Assembly (NCBI GenBank): GCA_003601535.1
Contig: PIXW01000217.1
Span: 1 to 13,420, forward strand
Origin: ANME-2 cluster archaeon
GTDB lineage: Archaea; Halobacteriota; Methanosarcinia; Methanosarcinales; Methanogasteraceae
Length of the DNA stretch: 13,420 bases
Reading direction: 5' to 3'
Below, piece after piece: positions 1 through 8,479 of this stretch (positions are counted from its first letter, which is position 1; every line of letters starts with the position of its first letter). A program made the position numbers and the translations under genes. Under the pieces are notes generated by a model. The model did no database searches. It was not told where the DNA came from and worked only from the letters and a program-made list of their open reading frames with translations.

Positions 1-219
1 GTTCGCTTCTGTCTCATATCGTCGTTCAAGTGCTCTGATAGATCTGAGAAAATCGACCCCAAATCCAAGTATTAGAACCCAGAAGAAGATGACCGGATCG
101 ATCTTGCGTATTCGCTTGATAAATCCAGTTTTCTGAGCGAGATTCCGTAAGAACTCCTCTGGAAACATCTGCACGAGATATTCAACACTCGGATCGGTTT
201 GTTTAGTGTGGTTGTCCAT
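1..219 (-). CDS. Transposase N-terminus, IS4-family-like, cut by the window edge
   Basis: This open frame starts at ATG 219-217 and stays open for 73 codons to base 1, so the gene continues outside the window. The residues show the pattern I associate with the N-terminus of IS4-type archaeal transposases: a Met-Phe-Pro-Glu-Glu-Phe-Leu segment at residues 18-24, then GFIKRIRKIDPVIFFWVLIL (residues 32-51), GFG, and a charged LRSIRALERRYE stretch at about 58-69. The catalytic DDE residues would lie beyond the edge. A GAGG ribosome site precedes the ATG by about 9 bases. The enzyme would cut and paste its own insertion sequence. The gene is tandem to, and downstream of, the DUF262 gene. Family assignment is from remembered motif patterns. 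Whether the full gene is intact cannot be seen. Confidence 0.72.
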   Translation of the reverse strand, partial: MDNHTKQTDPSVEYLVQMFPEEFLRNLAQKTGFIKRIRKIDPVIFFWVLILGFGVDFLRSIRALERRYETEAN

Positions 220-414
220 ACCATCGTCCTCAGAAAACTATGATTGTAGTTATTGTACATAACGATGGTGATGGTTTAGTGGTACCTTAACCGAACACCG
301 ATGAGCGCTTCTTTCGTCTCTCGTGACTCGGAGAATTCTTCGGATACCCTGTCATGGGGTTTGGGCATGAATGTCCTCTTTGGGTGGTAGGTGGTTTGAT
401 GTTGTGCACACCGG
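220..414. other. Gap between DUF262 gene and transposase; probably holds one IS end
   Basis: About 195 bases without a convincing gene. One terminus of the insertion sequence should lie here, upstream of the transposase, but its inverted repeat cannot be set because the other end is outside the window. A short interrupted palindrome (GTTAT and ATAAC arms around a 5-base centre) lies at 249-263, about 30 bases upstream of the transposase start. No T-tract terminator follows the DUF262 gene. Confidence 0.4.
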
Positions 415-2217
415 TTATAACCGCCAATAGTAATCCCTTATCTTTGCAGCCATCAGTTTTCTGCGTTCCTGTAGAAACTCGTCATAGTGATCGATGTTCT
501 TGTCTTCCATCCCAACAGGAATACAGTGCATGGCAAAATTTTCGCGCAACTGTTCTGAGTCTGTTATCGCCCCATAAGCTACTGGTCCATTGTTACACTG
601 TCCCAGTAGTTCCGAGAAATACTCTGACGGCGACTTATCACCGATCGCGATATTTATATCGCTTTGCGTCATCACATAATTTGCAATCTGGTTATATTTG
701 CCACGTTTTAAGTCGAATTTCTTGAGATAATTCTTGGGGAAAATGTGGTGAACATCTCCTCTGAGTGAAATGAGGTCTCGAACGGTAATTTTATGCGATA
801 AAAATCCTTTGTCATTATCATGCACCTGTGCTGCGAGATATACTTTGAAGTACGGGCTGCTTGCAACTGATGTATTCATTTGCTGTGGCAGACCGGCATT
901 CCAAAAGGCATCGGACAGTTCCGCCGCTTCTACATCCACCATGTACCTTGTAAATCCCAGTTCATCAATCTGCTTTATGTCGTAATCAAAAGTCGATTCT
1001 GGCGATCCTGAATACCGCCCGGTCAGTACGGACATTACAAACCACTTACGGACATGTGATTCGATTTTGCTTGAATCTATCTTTGGAGATTGAGATCTCA
1101 ATACGAGATAAACAATGTAAGCAAAGTTGATTGCATTTTGCGAGCGAATCATAGAGGATTCCACGAACCCCGCCGAGCGTAAAATCATGACAAAACGCTT
1201 GAAGTCTGTTTCGTTCATGAAATTTAAAATCCCCCTTTTAAGCATCTTGAACGATTGCTCTGCAATAGCTTCTTCATAATCTTGAGTTTCAAAATTTCGC
1301 CCGGAGAGCAAAGCCACCAAATCTTCCAGCCGACCACGTTTGAATTCTGAAGTGAAAGCTACCCGCAACATATCCGCATAGGAGGGATCATATAGATCAT
1401 CGTTCTCGTGCTTCAGCCAAGACATCTTCCGGAAATATTCGGTTGAAGCAAACTCCCGATCCCCGTCGGCAAGCTGCTGATAAAATTCGGGTGCAATCGC
1501 AAGATGACAGAAATAGTCGATGCACTTGCGTAACGCGTTTCCACCATATCTTTCATTGACCGCGATTTTCGACATGACAAAATCAGCTTGGTTGAGAACA
1601 GCGCCTGTCGAGTTAATCCGGATAAAGATTTCCGTGACCGTTTTAATATCCAGATCAGAGTTGAGATCGATCAGTCCAATATGATTATTTACTATACCAC
1701 ACAACGAATTGATGCTTTTAAATATCTCATCTCGATTGCTTCCCTCGTTTTTCTCGCAGTACTCGTCAACGAGTTGTAGGACGTTAACCTCAGGAGAAAA
1801 GACATTCACAATATCTGTTATCCACGACTTATCTTTACGAATGGCGGGGTTTGACACTTCAAACTTGCGTTCCTTCGGATGGAATGCAATAGTTATTCGT
1901 ATTGTTTTGTAGTCCTTGTTAATCACACGTTCTCCGAGCAAAGCAGCCATTAGTGCAGTCACTCTCTGCTGACCATCGATTAAGATCCTTTTACCTTGCG
2001 ATGAAGTTCCGTCTTTCAGTTTAACGGTCGGATTGCGCCATGTAATCAAATAACCTATCGGGTATCCCTTATACAATAAATCTATGAGATCGCGTACTTT
2101 TGTCGCATTCCAAACAAACGGACGCTGGATTTCAGGAATTGCGATAGCGTCCGACTTGATCCAGGTCAGCAACGTCTGGATCGGATGCTGATTAACTGAG
2201 TATTGTTGAATTAACAT
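415..2217 (-). CDS. DUF262 and C-terminal HNH (DUF1524-like) protein, GmrSD/SspE-type, probable antiviral nuclease
   Basis: A 600-residue single-chain protein. The N-terminal DUF262 (ParB/Srx-like fold) signature is clear: [10 protein letters not shown] at residues 27-36, a [10 protein letters not shown] segment at 51-60, and LIDGQQR at 79-85, the motif that binds and hydrolyses nucleotide in GmrS and SspE relatives. A second family motif, [14 protein letters not shown], is at 200-213. The C-terminal part has an HNH-type nuclease core: DVHHIFP at 488-494, then Asn509 and Asn522 in a typical Asn-spaced pattern, and KSPSEYF at 528-534. Known relatives cleave glucosylated or phosphorothioated DNA, or act in other phage-defence loci. 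The ATG at 2217 follows an AAGG ribosome-site-like sequence. The gene stands alone, with no ssp, dnd, BREX or methylase partner in view. Sampled lines are AT-richer than the fpo genes (20/60 GC at 1081-1140), consistent with transfer. Domain calls are firm; target and activity are inferred. Confidence 0.85.
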   Translation of the reverse strand: MLIQQYSVNQHPIQTLLTWIKSDAIAIPEIQRPFVWNATKVRDLIDLLYKGYPIGYLITWRNPTVKLKDGTSSQGKRILIDGQQRVTALMAALLGERVINKDYKTIRITIAFHPKERKFEVSNPAIRKDKSWITDIVNVFSPEVNVLQLVDEYCEKNEGSNRDEIFKSINSLCGIVNNHIGLIDLNSDLDIKTVTEIFIRINSTGAVLNQADFVMSKIAVNERYGGNALRKCIDYFCHLAIAPEFYQQLADGDREFASTEYFRKMSWLKHENDDLYDPSYADMLRVAFTSEFKRGRLEDLVALLSGRNFETQDYEEAIAEQSFKMLKRGILNFMNETDFKRFVMILRSAGFVESSMIRSQNAINFAYIVYLVLRSQSPKIDSSKIESHVRKWFVMSVLTGRYSGSPESTFDYDIKQIDELGFTRYMVDVEAAELSDAFWNAGLPQQMNTSVASSPYFKVYLAAQVHDNDKGFLSHKITVRDLISLRGDVHHIFPKNYLKKFDLKRGKYNQIANYVMTQSDINIAIGDKSPSEYFSELLGQCNNGPVAYGAITDSEQLRENFAMHCIPVGMEDKNIDHYDEFLQERRKLMAAKIRDYYWRL

Positions 2218-2286
2218 TTATCATTACCTTCAGATAATCACTATATTCAATCTCTATACCCTTTGCATCTCTATCATCCCCACAAA

Positions 2287-2298
2287 CATATATATCTA
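2287..2298 (-). promoter_or_regulatory. Possible TATA box for the DUF262 gene
   Basis: On the minus strand the segment reads TAGATATATATG, about 70 bases upstream of the DUF262 ATG. Archaeal initiation about 25 bases downstream would leave a leader of roughly 45 bases. It lies after the fpo terminator, so the DUF262 gene probably has its own promoter. The local AT-richness makes chance matches likely. Confidence 0.35.
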
Positions 2299-2346
2299 TT
2301 GCTGCTCCCGCACCTATCCTCAATGTAGGAACCGCACCTTACCACA

Positions 2347-2401
2347 AAAATCCAAATACAAAAAAAAGAAACAAAATATGAGCGCGCTCAGGCGCCCATA
2401 T
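2347..2401 (-). terminator. Hairpin plus U-tract terminator of the fpo operon
   Basis: In minus-strand RNA, 2401-2376 folds as AUAUG-G-GCGC, loop CUGAGC, GCGC-U-CAUAU: ten pairs counting one G-U wobble. It starts two bases after the stop codon of the 89-residue gene. It is followed by UUUGUUUC and then eight consecutive U at 2367-2360, with further U runs to 2346. The U-tract is the main archaeal termination signal, and the hairpin makes the call stronger. It separates the operon from the DUF262 gene. Confidence 0.8.
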
Positions 2402-2403
2402 CA

Positions 2404-2673
2404 TCAGTACTGCGTCAGATTATACTTCGCCTTCACCCGCACGTACGAGTCCCAGTCCGTGATCCCGAGGAGCTCAGTCATCTCTTCCATCAGCGGAGCC
2501 CATGAGTCGTCCCATTCCTCTGCCATGTTCCTGAGCCGCCCGAGATCGCCATCCCAGACGATCGTCTCTCGATTGTCCTGCAGGCAGATGAAGAGCTTTG
2601 CTGCGCCGCTTTCGGTCTTGTCATGCATGAAATGCTCGATGCAGTGTTCTGTATCCCAGCCTCGTGTTACCAT
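2404..2673 (-). CDS. Unrecognised 89-residue acidic protein, last gene of the operon
   Basis: I do not recognise this protein. It is soluble-looking, with no membrane segment, acidic and rich in tryptophan (Trp6, 40, 54, 58, 74), with two cysteines (11 and 30) that do not form a metal motif. The C-terminal half has an acidic helix-like stretch around EEWDDSWAPLMEEMTELLG (52-70). It is very probably a real gene: the ATG at 2673 has a GAGGTGA ribosome site, it starts 11 bases after the stop of the gene before it, its codon use resembles the fpo genes, and the transcription terminator follows its stop directly. Position suggests co-expression with the F420H2 dehydrogenase, perhaps as an assembly or regulatory factor, but that is inference only. 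Confidence 0.75.
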   Translation of the reverse strand: MVTRGWDTEHCIEHFMHDKTESGAAKLFICLQDNRETIVWDGDLGRLRNMAEEWDDSWAPLMEEMTELLGITDWDSYVRVKAKYNLTQY

Positions 2674-2684
2674 CTTTGATCACC

Positions 2685-3101
2685 TCACCTGTCGTTACTC
2701 TTGTGCATATCAAAGCTCGGATATCTGACATCGTACCGGTTGATCATGTATTCGACCCGGAAGACGATCGCTTTTACAGCGCCTTCCGGCGTTCCGCTGT
2801 CGATTCTGCCTCGCTTGAATACTTCCGGATATCTCCGTTCGAGTTCCCATATCCGGTCCTTGAACTCTTTCATGCTGGTTCTGCCTTCCATCGTTGAGAG
2901 GAAGAGATCGTTTGTTGCAAGCGTGCAATCCGCCATATCGATATCTTCCTCTGCTGTTGCGATCGCCTTCAACCGGGATGCCCACTTCGAGCTTCGCTTG
3001 ATCGTGTTGTAGACGAGATCCATGTCACCATAGATCGTCTCGAACTGAATTCTCGTGTGGCATGCATCGATCATCTTTCTGTATAGTGCTTCTCTCAGCA
3101 T
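2685..3101 (-). CDS. Soluble 138-residue protein at the fpoO position; identity uncertain
   Basis: The gene follows fpoN with a three-base gap and has a GGGGGTG ribosome site overlapping the fpoN end, so it is co-transcribed. In Methanosarcina the gene here is fpoO, a subunit without a bacterial counterpart thought to belong to the electron-output side. This protein is basic, mostly helical-looking, without membrane spans, and has only Cys14 and Cys59, so it shows no iron-sulfur or zinc ribbon motif. It ends in a stretch rich in Arg and Tyr (VEYMINRYDVRYPSFDMHK at 116-134). Position supports an fpoO role, but I cannot confirm FpoO homology from sequence, and an unrelated lineage-specific gene is equally possible. 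The reading frame itself is secure. Confidence 0.8.
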   Translation of the reverse strand: MLREALYRKMIDACHTRIQFETIYGDMDLVYNTIKRSSKWASRLKAIATAEEDIDMADCTLATNDLFLSTMEGRTSMKEFKDRIWELERRYPEVFKRGRIDSGTPEGAVKAIVFRVEYMINRYDVRYPSFDMHKSNDR

Positions 3102-3104
3102 CGT

Positions 3105-4595
3105 TCACACCCCCAGTAGCGCATGTGCTGCTGCATCTGCCCAGTAGTATACACCATCTGGCACAAAGAAGAGTGCAATCAGGGCAATCACAGCGATCGT
3201 CATTGCAAAGAGATACATCGGTGGTTCAATGAATGCATCGCCCTTGGGCTCGCCCCAGTACATCCGCATGATCACCTTGGCGTAATAATACACCGAGAGT
3301 GCCGAGTTCAAGACACAGATTACCGCAAGCCAGAGCAGTCCTCCTTTGATCGCTGAGAGGAACAGGTACCATTTACTCGTGAACCCGAACGTCGGCGGGA
3401 TGCCTGCAAGAGACAGGAGCATGATCGTCATCAGCAACGCAGTCAGTGGAGCACGTCTTCCGAGTCCGTCGTAGTTATCGATGTGGTTCGGATCGCCATC
3501 GACCGCATTCTTCGACATGAGCATGTACGTGACCGCTCCGACAGCGATGAATGCCCCAGCTTTTCCGATCGCATGTGAGAATGCGTGCAATATGCCGCCA
3601 GCGACTGCGAGACCTGTAGCATCAGCAGACGCATAAGGATATGCAACGATTGCAAACACGATTGCGATGTATCCTGCATGTGCTACCGATGAGTAGGCGA
3701 GCATACGCTTGACGCTCTTCTGTACCACCGCGAGCACGTTTCCAACGGTCATCGTCACAACAGCGAGGATCACGAATGCGATGTACCAGTCGAGCTTCAT
3801 TGCAATGAGACCGATGATGAATACGCGGAATGCCGCAGCGAATCCCATCTTCTTTGATCCTGCTGCAAGAAGCGATGAAACGATTGATGGTGCTCCTTCG
3901 TACGTGTCTGGTGCCCACATATGGAATGGCACGAATGCCATCTTGAACCCAAATCCTGCGATGAGCATGACCATCGCAAGCAGGATCGCTGGCGTTCCGA
4001 TCAGTGCGGTGTTTTCGGCAAATACGGCTGCTATGGTATCGATGTTCGTAGAGCCGGTGAGTCCGTACAGGTACGACATACCAAAGACCATGAGCGATGA
4101 CGATAGCCCTCCGATCAGGAAGTACTTCATCGCTGCCTCAATCGACTTTGGATCGTGCTTATCAAAGCCAGCCATCGCATAAGTCGAGATACTTGCAAGC
4201 TCGAATCCGATGAAGAGTGCCACCAGATCCTTTGAGAGGGCGACTGTCATCATCCCGACGATTGCGAGCAGCATCAACGCATAGAACTCATCCTGGTTTT
4301 TGTGATCTCCATACGCATCCAGTGCTGCGATGCAGACGAGGATGCCCACGAAGAGGAACATCATATTGAAGATCTGTGCGAATGGGTCGACCACGATCGC
4401 ACCATAGAACGGTGCGCCAGTGTAGGCGGTGGTGATATTCCACGAACTTATCGTTAGCCCAAGCGATGCGAGCAGTCCGATCAGAGTGAAATACCCAAGA
4501 ATCTTCTTCTTTTCGATGAATAATCCGACCAGAATCACCAGTGCCGCAACACCGATCAGGATTCCTTCCGGAAGCAAGGGTGTATAGCCAGTCAT
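3105..4595 (-). CDS. fpoN: F420H2 dehydrogenase subunit FpoN (NuoN-like proton-pumping antiporter subunit)
   Basis: A 496-residue, strongly hydrophobic protein with about 14 predicted spans, the size of NuoN. It is one of three Mrp-antiporter-like channels of the membrane arm. Key charged residues are present: Glu132 in ALFIGFELASISTYAM (the TM5 glutamate), Lys218 in GFGFKMAFVPFHMWAPDTYE (the TM7 lysine and family signature), and Lys248/Lys249 in the TM8 region. The motif VKRMLAYSSVAHAGYIAI is also typical of the family. The ATG overlaps the fpoM stop (ATGA) and is preceded by AGGAGGG, which indicates translational coupling. The family and role are well established. The substrate ion is assumed to be H+, as in Methanosarcina. 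Confidence 0.95.
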   Translation of the reverse strand: MTGYTPLLPEGILIGVAALVILVGLFIEKKKILGYFTLIGLLASLGLTISSWNITTAYTGAPFYGAIVVDPFAQIFNMMFLFVGILVCIAALDAYGDHKNQDEFYALMLLAIVGMMTVALSKDLVALFIGFELASISTYAMAGFDKHDPKSIEAAMKYFLIGGLSSSLMVFGMSYLYGLTGSTNIDTIAAVFAENTALIGTPAILLAMVMLIAGFGFKMAFVPFHMWAPDTYEGAPSIVSSLLAAGSKKMGFAAAFRVFIIGLIAMKLDWYIAFVILAVVTMTVGNVLAVVQKSVKRMLAYSSVAHAGYIAIVFAIVAYPYASADATGLAVAGGILHAFSHAIGKAGAFIAVGAVTYMLMSKNAVDGDPNHIDNYDGLGRRAPLTALLMTIMLLSLAGIPPTFGFTSKWYLFLSAIKGGLLWLAVICVLNSALSVYYYAKVIMRMYWGEPKGDAFIEPPMYLFAMTIAVIALIALFFVPDGVYYWADAAAHALLGV

Positions 4596-6127
4596 ATCGG
4601 AATCCCTCCTATCGGCAGAATATTACCACTCGTTATGAAGTATGTCGCAGTATCCTGCATCATATTGAAGATCGGCTGTGGGTATATGCCGAGCACGATG
4701 AAGAGGATCGTCCAGATAGCAAGTGTTGCGAACTCGTACCATTTGATCTCCTTGATATCTCCAAGATACTCGTTGTACGGACCCCATAATGTCCGCTGCA
4801 CAGCCCACAGATGGTATCCTGCTGTGAATGGTATGGTCACCGCTGCAAGAGCCACAAAGATTGGCAGCGTCTGGAAACTTCCACCAAGAATGCTGAACTC
4901 TGCCACAAATCCGCTGCATAGCGGCAATCCGAGTGAAGCAAAGAATCCGGCGACCATCAGGATCGCAAACTTCGGCATCTTCTTGGTCAGCCCACCAAGA
5001 TCGTCGATAATTCTTGTGTGGGTATGATGCTCGATCACACCGCATGAGCCGAATAAGACCGCTGTGATGATTCCGTGCGAGAACATCTGGAACATCGCAC
5101 CGGTGTGTGCGAGTATTCTCGGACCCTCCAGTCCTGCAGCAACACTCGCGGCAACGCCAAGCGATATGAAGCCCATGTGCCCGATACTCGAGAATGCCAC
5201 GAGTTTCTTTATGTCCTTCTGTGCGAGCGCTGCAAACGGACTGTATATGATGCTGACCAGCCCGAAGAGTGCAAGCGCATAGATGAAGTATGGAGATGCA
5301 TTCGGAATCATCGGCAGCAACACTCGAAATAGTCCGTAGCCACCCATCTTCAGGAGAACTCCGGCAAGGATGATACTGCCGACCGTTGGTGCCTCAACAT
5401 GAGCATCCGGAAGCCATGTGTGGAACGGCACGGATGGCATCTTCACGATGAACCCGAACATCAACGCACCGAAGATGAAGTTCTTCCAGAATGATGAGAT
5501 TGGAAGGGTCGGATACGAGTGAAGCAGCGTCATCATATCGAACGTGTAGACGCCAGTGTTGATCCCATTGTAGTAGTACATCGCAAAGATGCCAAGCATC
5601 ATAATGACACTTGCGATGTGCGTGTAAATCAGGAACTTAATCGCAGAGTAGTCCTTTCTCGGACCACCCCAGACTCCAATCAAGAAGAACATCGGCAGAA
5701 GCGTCAGTTCCCAGAAGACATAGAACATGAAGAAGTCCAGAGACACGAATACCCCGATCAGCGTCAGATCCATCAGTAAGACGAGCGCAAAGAACTGGTT
5801 TGGTCTCTTCGATTCCGACCATGAATAAACCGTGCCCAGAGCGCAAACGATCGTTGCGAGCAGCACCATCGGTAGACCGATGCCATCCACACCGACGTGG
5901 TATCCGATGCCGATTGAGGATATCCAGTTGTTCGCGGACCCTTCCTCAAACGCCAGATGTGTTACCGGATTAAGTTCGTAGGTCAGAAACATCCATATCG
6001 AGATTGCAAGCGCAATAAACGATGATACGATTGCAACCGCTCTCGCCTGTGCTGTGGAGTTCGTAAGTAGAGTGATGATCGCTCCTACTACGAGTGTCAG
6101 CATAATTGCTGATATCGGTCCGATCAT
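4592..6127 (-). CDS. fpoM: F420H2 dehydrogenase subunit FpoM (NuoM-like proton-pumping antiporter subunit)
   Basis: A 511-residue membrane protein from the ATG at 6127, the usual NuoM length. The pump residues are Glu140 in FYVFWELTLLPMFFLIGVWG, Lys229 in FIVKMPSVPFHTWLPDAHVE, and Lys260 in LAGVLLKMGGYGL. FSSIGHMGFISLG, typical of the later transport half, is also present. The frame is open back to a GTG at 6136, but that codon lies inside the GGAGGTG ribosome site, so the ATG eight bases after GGAGG is the better start. The gene begins one base after the fpoL stop and overlaps fpoN by four bases. It is the middle antiporter-like unit of the pumping arm. Confidence 0.95.
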   Translation of the reverse strand: MIGPISAIMLTLVVGAIITLLTNSTAQARAVAIVSSFIALAISIWMFLTYELNPVTHLAFEEGSANNWISSIGIGYHVGVDGIGLPMVLLATIVCALGTVYSWSESKRPNQFFALVLLMDLTLIGVFVSLDFFMFYVFWELTLLPMFFLIGVWGGPRKDYSAIKFLIYTHIASVIMMLGIFAMYYYNGINTGVYTFDMMTLLHSYPTLPISSFWKNFIFGALMFGFIVKMPSVPFHTWLPDAHVEAPTVGSIILAGVLLKMGGYGLFRVLLPMIPNASPYFIYALALFGLVSIIYSPFAALAQKDIKKLVAFSSIGHMGFISLGVAASVAAGLEGPRILAHTGAMFQMFSHGIITAVLFGSCGVIEHHTHTRIIDDLGGLTKKMPKFAILMVAGFFASLGLPLCSGFVAEFSILGGSFQTLPIFVALAAVTIPFTAGYHLWAVQRTLWGPYNEYLGDIKEIKWYEFATLAIWTILFIVLGIYPQPIFNMMQDTATYFITSGNILPIGGIPI

Positions 6128-6128
6128 A

Positions 6129-8174
6129 TCACACACCTCCCAGTAGCTTGACCAGTATCACCAGCAGACTCACTCCGAAGATCACTGCTGTCGCGTAGTT
6201 CTGCACGACACCGGTCTGGATCTTCCGGCTGACCTGTCCCGTGCTTATTGTAATCCAGCTCATCAGGTTGACCACGCCGTCGATCACATATCTATCGAGT
6301 ACGTCCCAGAATGTGAAGACCGTCATGATGATCTTCTCTGCAAGGATATCCTTGAACAGATAATCCATGTAGTACTTGTTCCACAACAGCTGGTAGAGCG
6401 GGTTCTCCTTCTTGATGTACTTGCTCATATCGACTCTGTTTCTGTAGTATGCCCCTGTAGCAATCGCAAGTCCGGCAACCATCAGGAAGAATGGCAGGTA
6501 TATCACTGCCGGTGATATCTCTGCAGCGTGTCCATGCTCAAGCAGGTGGTTTCCTCCAAGAGTTGCAATCTCGTGGAGATCAATTCCAGGATATATGCCG
6601 CTTACAGTATTCGTTGCGGTGACGAACGTCTCTTCAAGGAAGTGCCAGAAGAGCGTTCCGCCTTTTGTGAAGAGTCCAAGCCCAAGTGCAAATATTGCCA
6701 GTATGACGAGCGGAGTTCTCATCCACCAGTCGCATTCGTGTGGATGTACTGCAAGATAGCTTCTTGGCTCTCCAGTCATCGCAAGATACCATGCCCGAAA
6801 CGTGTAGGTTGCAGTCAGGATTACACCGAGTACGAGGAACAGCCATGGTAGGTATCCGAGTGAACCGTGACCGGTTGCGTAGACGTATGCCTCCTCAATG
6901 ATTCGATCCTTGCTGTAGTAGCCTGCAGTGAACGGAAATGCGATCAGTGCGAGCGCTCCGGCAAGCATCGTCCAGCCTGTCCATGGCATTCCCTTCAGGA
7001 GTCCTCCCATCTCCTTGATGTCTCTTGTGTTGCTGGTTCCGTGCAGTACCGAACCAGAGGTCAGGAAGAGGAGGGCTTTGAAGAATGCATGTGCCACAAG
7101 GTGGAAGAGTGCCAGAGCAACCGCAGCAACTCCGATTACTGCACCACAGCCAAGAATGGTTATCATGTAACCGAGCTGGCTGATCGTTGAGTACGCAAAT
7201 ATCCTCTTTAAGTCGTTTACCACGAGTCCTAGCGTCGATGCATACAGAGCAGTGAATGCTCCGAAGAATCCCACTACTGCGAGTGCGTGTGGCGCTGCAA
7301 GGAATATCGGAAATGCCCGTGCGATCAGATACACACCAGCAGTGACCATCGTTGCAGCGTGAATCAGTGCGGACACAGTGGTCGGACCTTCCATCGCATC
7401 AGGAATCCAGACATGCAGCGGGAAGCCTGCACTCTTACCGAGTACACCGCACATGAAGAGTATGCAGATGATCGTGAGCGCGGGAATGCCGAAGACCACG
7501 GAAGAGCTGAGGACTTCGAGATGCTGGAAGATCTGGTTGAACGAGATTACTTCGGTTGTTACGCCATGTTTTGCCATGATCGTATACATGATTGCAATTC
7601 CTAAGAGGAAGAGACAGTCTCCGACAGCGCACGACATCCATGCCTTCTTTCCAGCAGCTGCCGCCTCTGGCTTGTGCCACCAGAATCCGATCAGGAGATA
7701 TGAGCAGAGCCCAACCATCTCCCAGAAGATGAAGAGCTGCAGCAGGTTGTTTGCGAGCACAAGCCCGAACATGCTCCCTGTGAAGAGTGCAGTCTCTGCG
7801 AAGTATACGTGCTTGGCACAGTCATGCCCCATGTATCCGATAGCGTAGATGTGGATCAGGAACGAGATGAACGATACCATACAGAGCATCGCAAGCGACA
7901 GCGGGTCCACTGTGAATCCTGCAACGATTCCCGGATAGAACCAGTCCCACGAGTACTCCCAGAATCCGAGATGCTGGACGTACACATTGTACAGACAGCC
8001 GTACGAGATGACCATCGATCCAAAGATCGAGAGGTTCGCAAACATCCCGCCCTTGCGCCAGGTGTATTGTCCGATCAAAAGCTCAAGAAGAAAACCGATC
8101 ATCGGCAGCAAGACGATCCAGTGTGCGTACATCCTGAAATCTATTGTAGTTATTGCAGTAAGTGTCGGATCCAT
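6129..8174 (-). CDS. fpoL: F420H2 dehydrogenase subunit FpoL (NuoL-like distal pump subunit)
   Basis: A 681-residue membrane protein, longer than FpoM and FpoN because it carries the C-terminal extension that forms the long lateral helix along the membrane arm in complex I. Visible motifs are Glu152 in LFIFWEMVGLCSYLLIGFWW, Lys247 in LGKSAGFPLHVWIPDAMEGP, TTVSALIHAATMVTAGVYLI right after it, and LKRIFAYSTISQLGYM further on. The frame can be extended to 8225 inside fpoK, but the ATG at 8174 is preceded by GAGGTGG at a good distance and sits two bases after the fpoK stop, and the protein then begins like other NuoL subunits. It is the distal proton channel of the complex. Confidence 0.95.
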   Translation of the reverse strand: MDPTLTAITTIDFRMYAHWIVLLPMIGFLLELLIGQYTWRKGGMFANLSIFGSMVISYGCLYNVYVQHLGFWEYSWDWFYPGIVAGFTVDPLSLAMLCMVSFISFLIHIYAIGYMGHDCAKHVYFAETALFTGSMFGLVLANNLLQLFIFWEMVGLCSYLLIGFWWHKPEAAAAGKKAWMSCAVGDCLFLLGIAIMYTIMAKHGVTTEVISFNQIFQHLEVLSSSVVFGIPALTIICILFMCGVLGKSAGFPLHVWIPDAMEGPTTVSALIHAATMVTAGVYLIARAFPIFLAAPHALAVVGFFGAFTALYASTLGLVVNDLKRIFAYSTISQLGYMITILGCGAVIGVAAVALALFHLVAHAFFKALLFLTSGSVLHGTSNTRDIKEMGGLLKGMPWTGWTMLAGALALIAFPFTAGYYSKDRIIEEAYVYATGHGSLGYLPWLFLVLGVILTATYTFRAWYLAMTGEPRSYLAVHPHECDWWMRTPLVILAIFALGLGLFTKGGTLFWHFLEETFVTATNTVSGIYPGIDLHEIATLGGNHLLEHGHAAEISPAVIYLPFFLMVAGLAIATGAYYRNRVDMSKYIKKENPLYQLLWNKYYMDYLFKDILAEKIIMTVFTFWDVLDRYVIDGVVNLMSWITISTGQVSRKIQTGVVQNYATAVIFGVSLLVILVKLLGGV

Positions 8175-8176
8175 CG

Positions 8177-8479
8177 TTACCACCTCAACAGATTCATATT
8201 CTCGATGTCGATCTCTGCCCGCCATCGATAGATCATCAGTATGATCGCAAAGCCAACTGCCGCCTCAGCTGCAGCAAGCGCAATCGAAAACAGCGCGAAG
8301 ACCTGTCCTGATGCATCATTGATATGTGTCGAGAATGCGATCAGGTTCATGTTTGCTGAGTTTAACATCAGTTCGATACACATCAACAGTCTGATACCGT
8401 TACTGAGTGTCATGATGCCGTAAGCGCCGATTGTAAAGAGAGCTCCGGCAAGCAGCAGATAATATGTCAGTGGGATCAT
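8177..8479 (-). CDS. fpoK: F420H2 dehydrogenase subunit FpoK (NuoK-like)
   Basis: A 100-residue protein with three membrane spans, the exact NuoK size. Both glutamates of the proton path are in the same places as in E. coli NuoK: Glu36 in [16 protein letters not shown] and Glu72 in [18 protein letters not shown]. Its start overlaps the end of the second fpoJ gene by four bases (ATGA), with AAGGAGG upstream, so translation is probably coupled. With J and A it links the quinone-site module to the antiporter-like subunits. Confidence 0.95.
   Translation of the reverse strand: MIPLTYYLLLAGALFTIGAYGIMTLSNGIRLLMCIELMLNSANMNLIAFSTHINDASGQVFALFSIALAAAEAAVGFAIILMIYRWRAEIDIENMNLLRW

Noticed and set aside
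72..260. A 62-residue minus-strand ORF
   Set aside because: It overlaps the transposase start in another frame; the transposase frame has the ribosome site and recognisable protein motifs, while this ORF is Ser/Arg-rich and looks like a shadow.
249..263. Interrupted palindrome upstream of the transposase, considered as an IS terminal repeat or operator
   Set aside because: Too short (5-base arms), and a terminal repeat cannot be tested without the other end of the element.
3709..4182. A 157-residue plus-strand ORF opposite fpoN
   Set aside because: Antisense to conserved membrane spans, low-complexity Ala/Ser/Thr-rich; a shadow.
8175..8225. Upstream start extending FpoL into fpoK
   Set aside because: The added residues are charged and out of character; GAGGTGG precedes the ATG at 8174.
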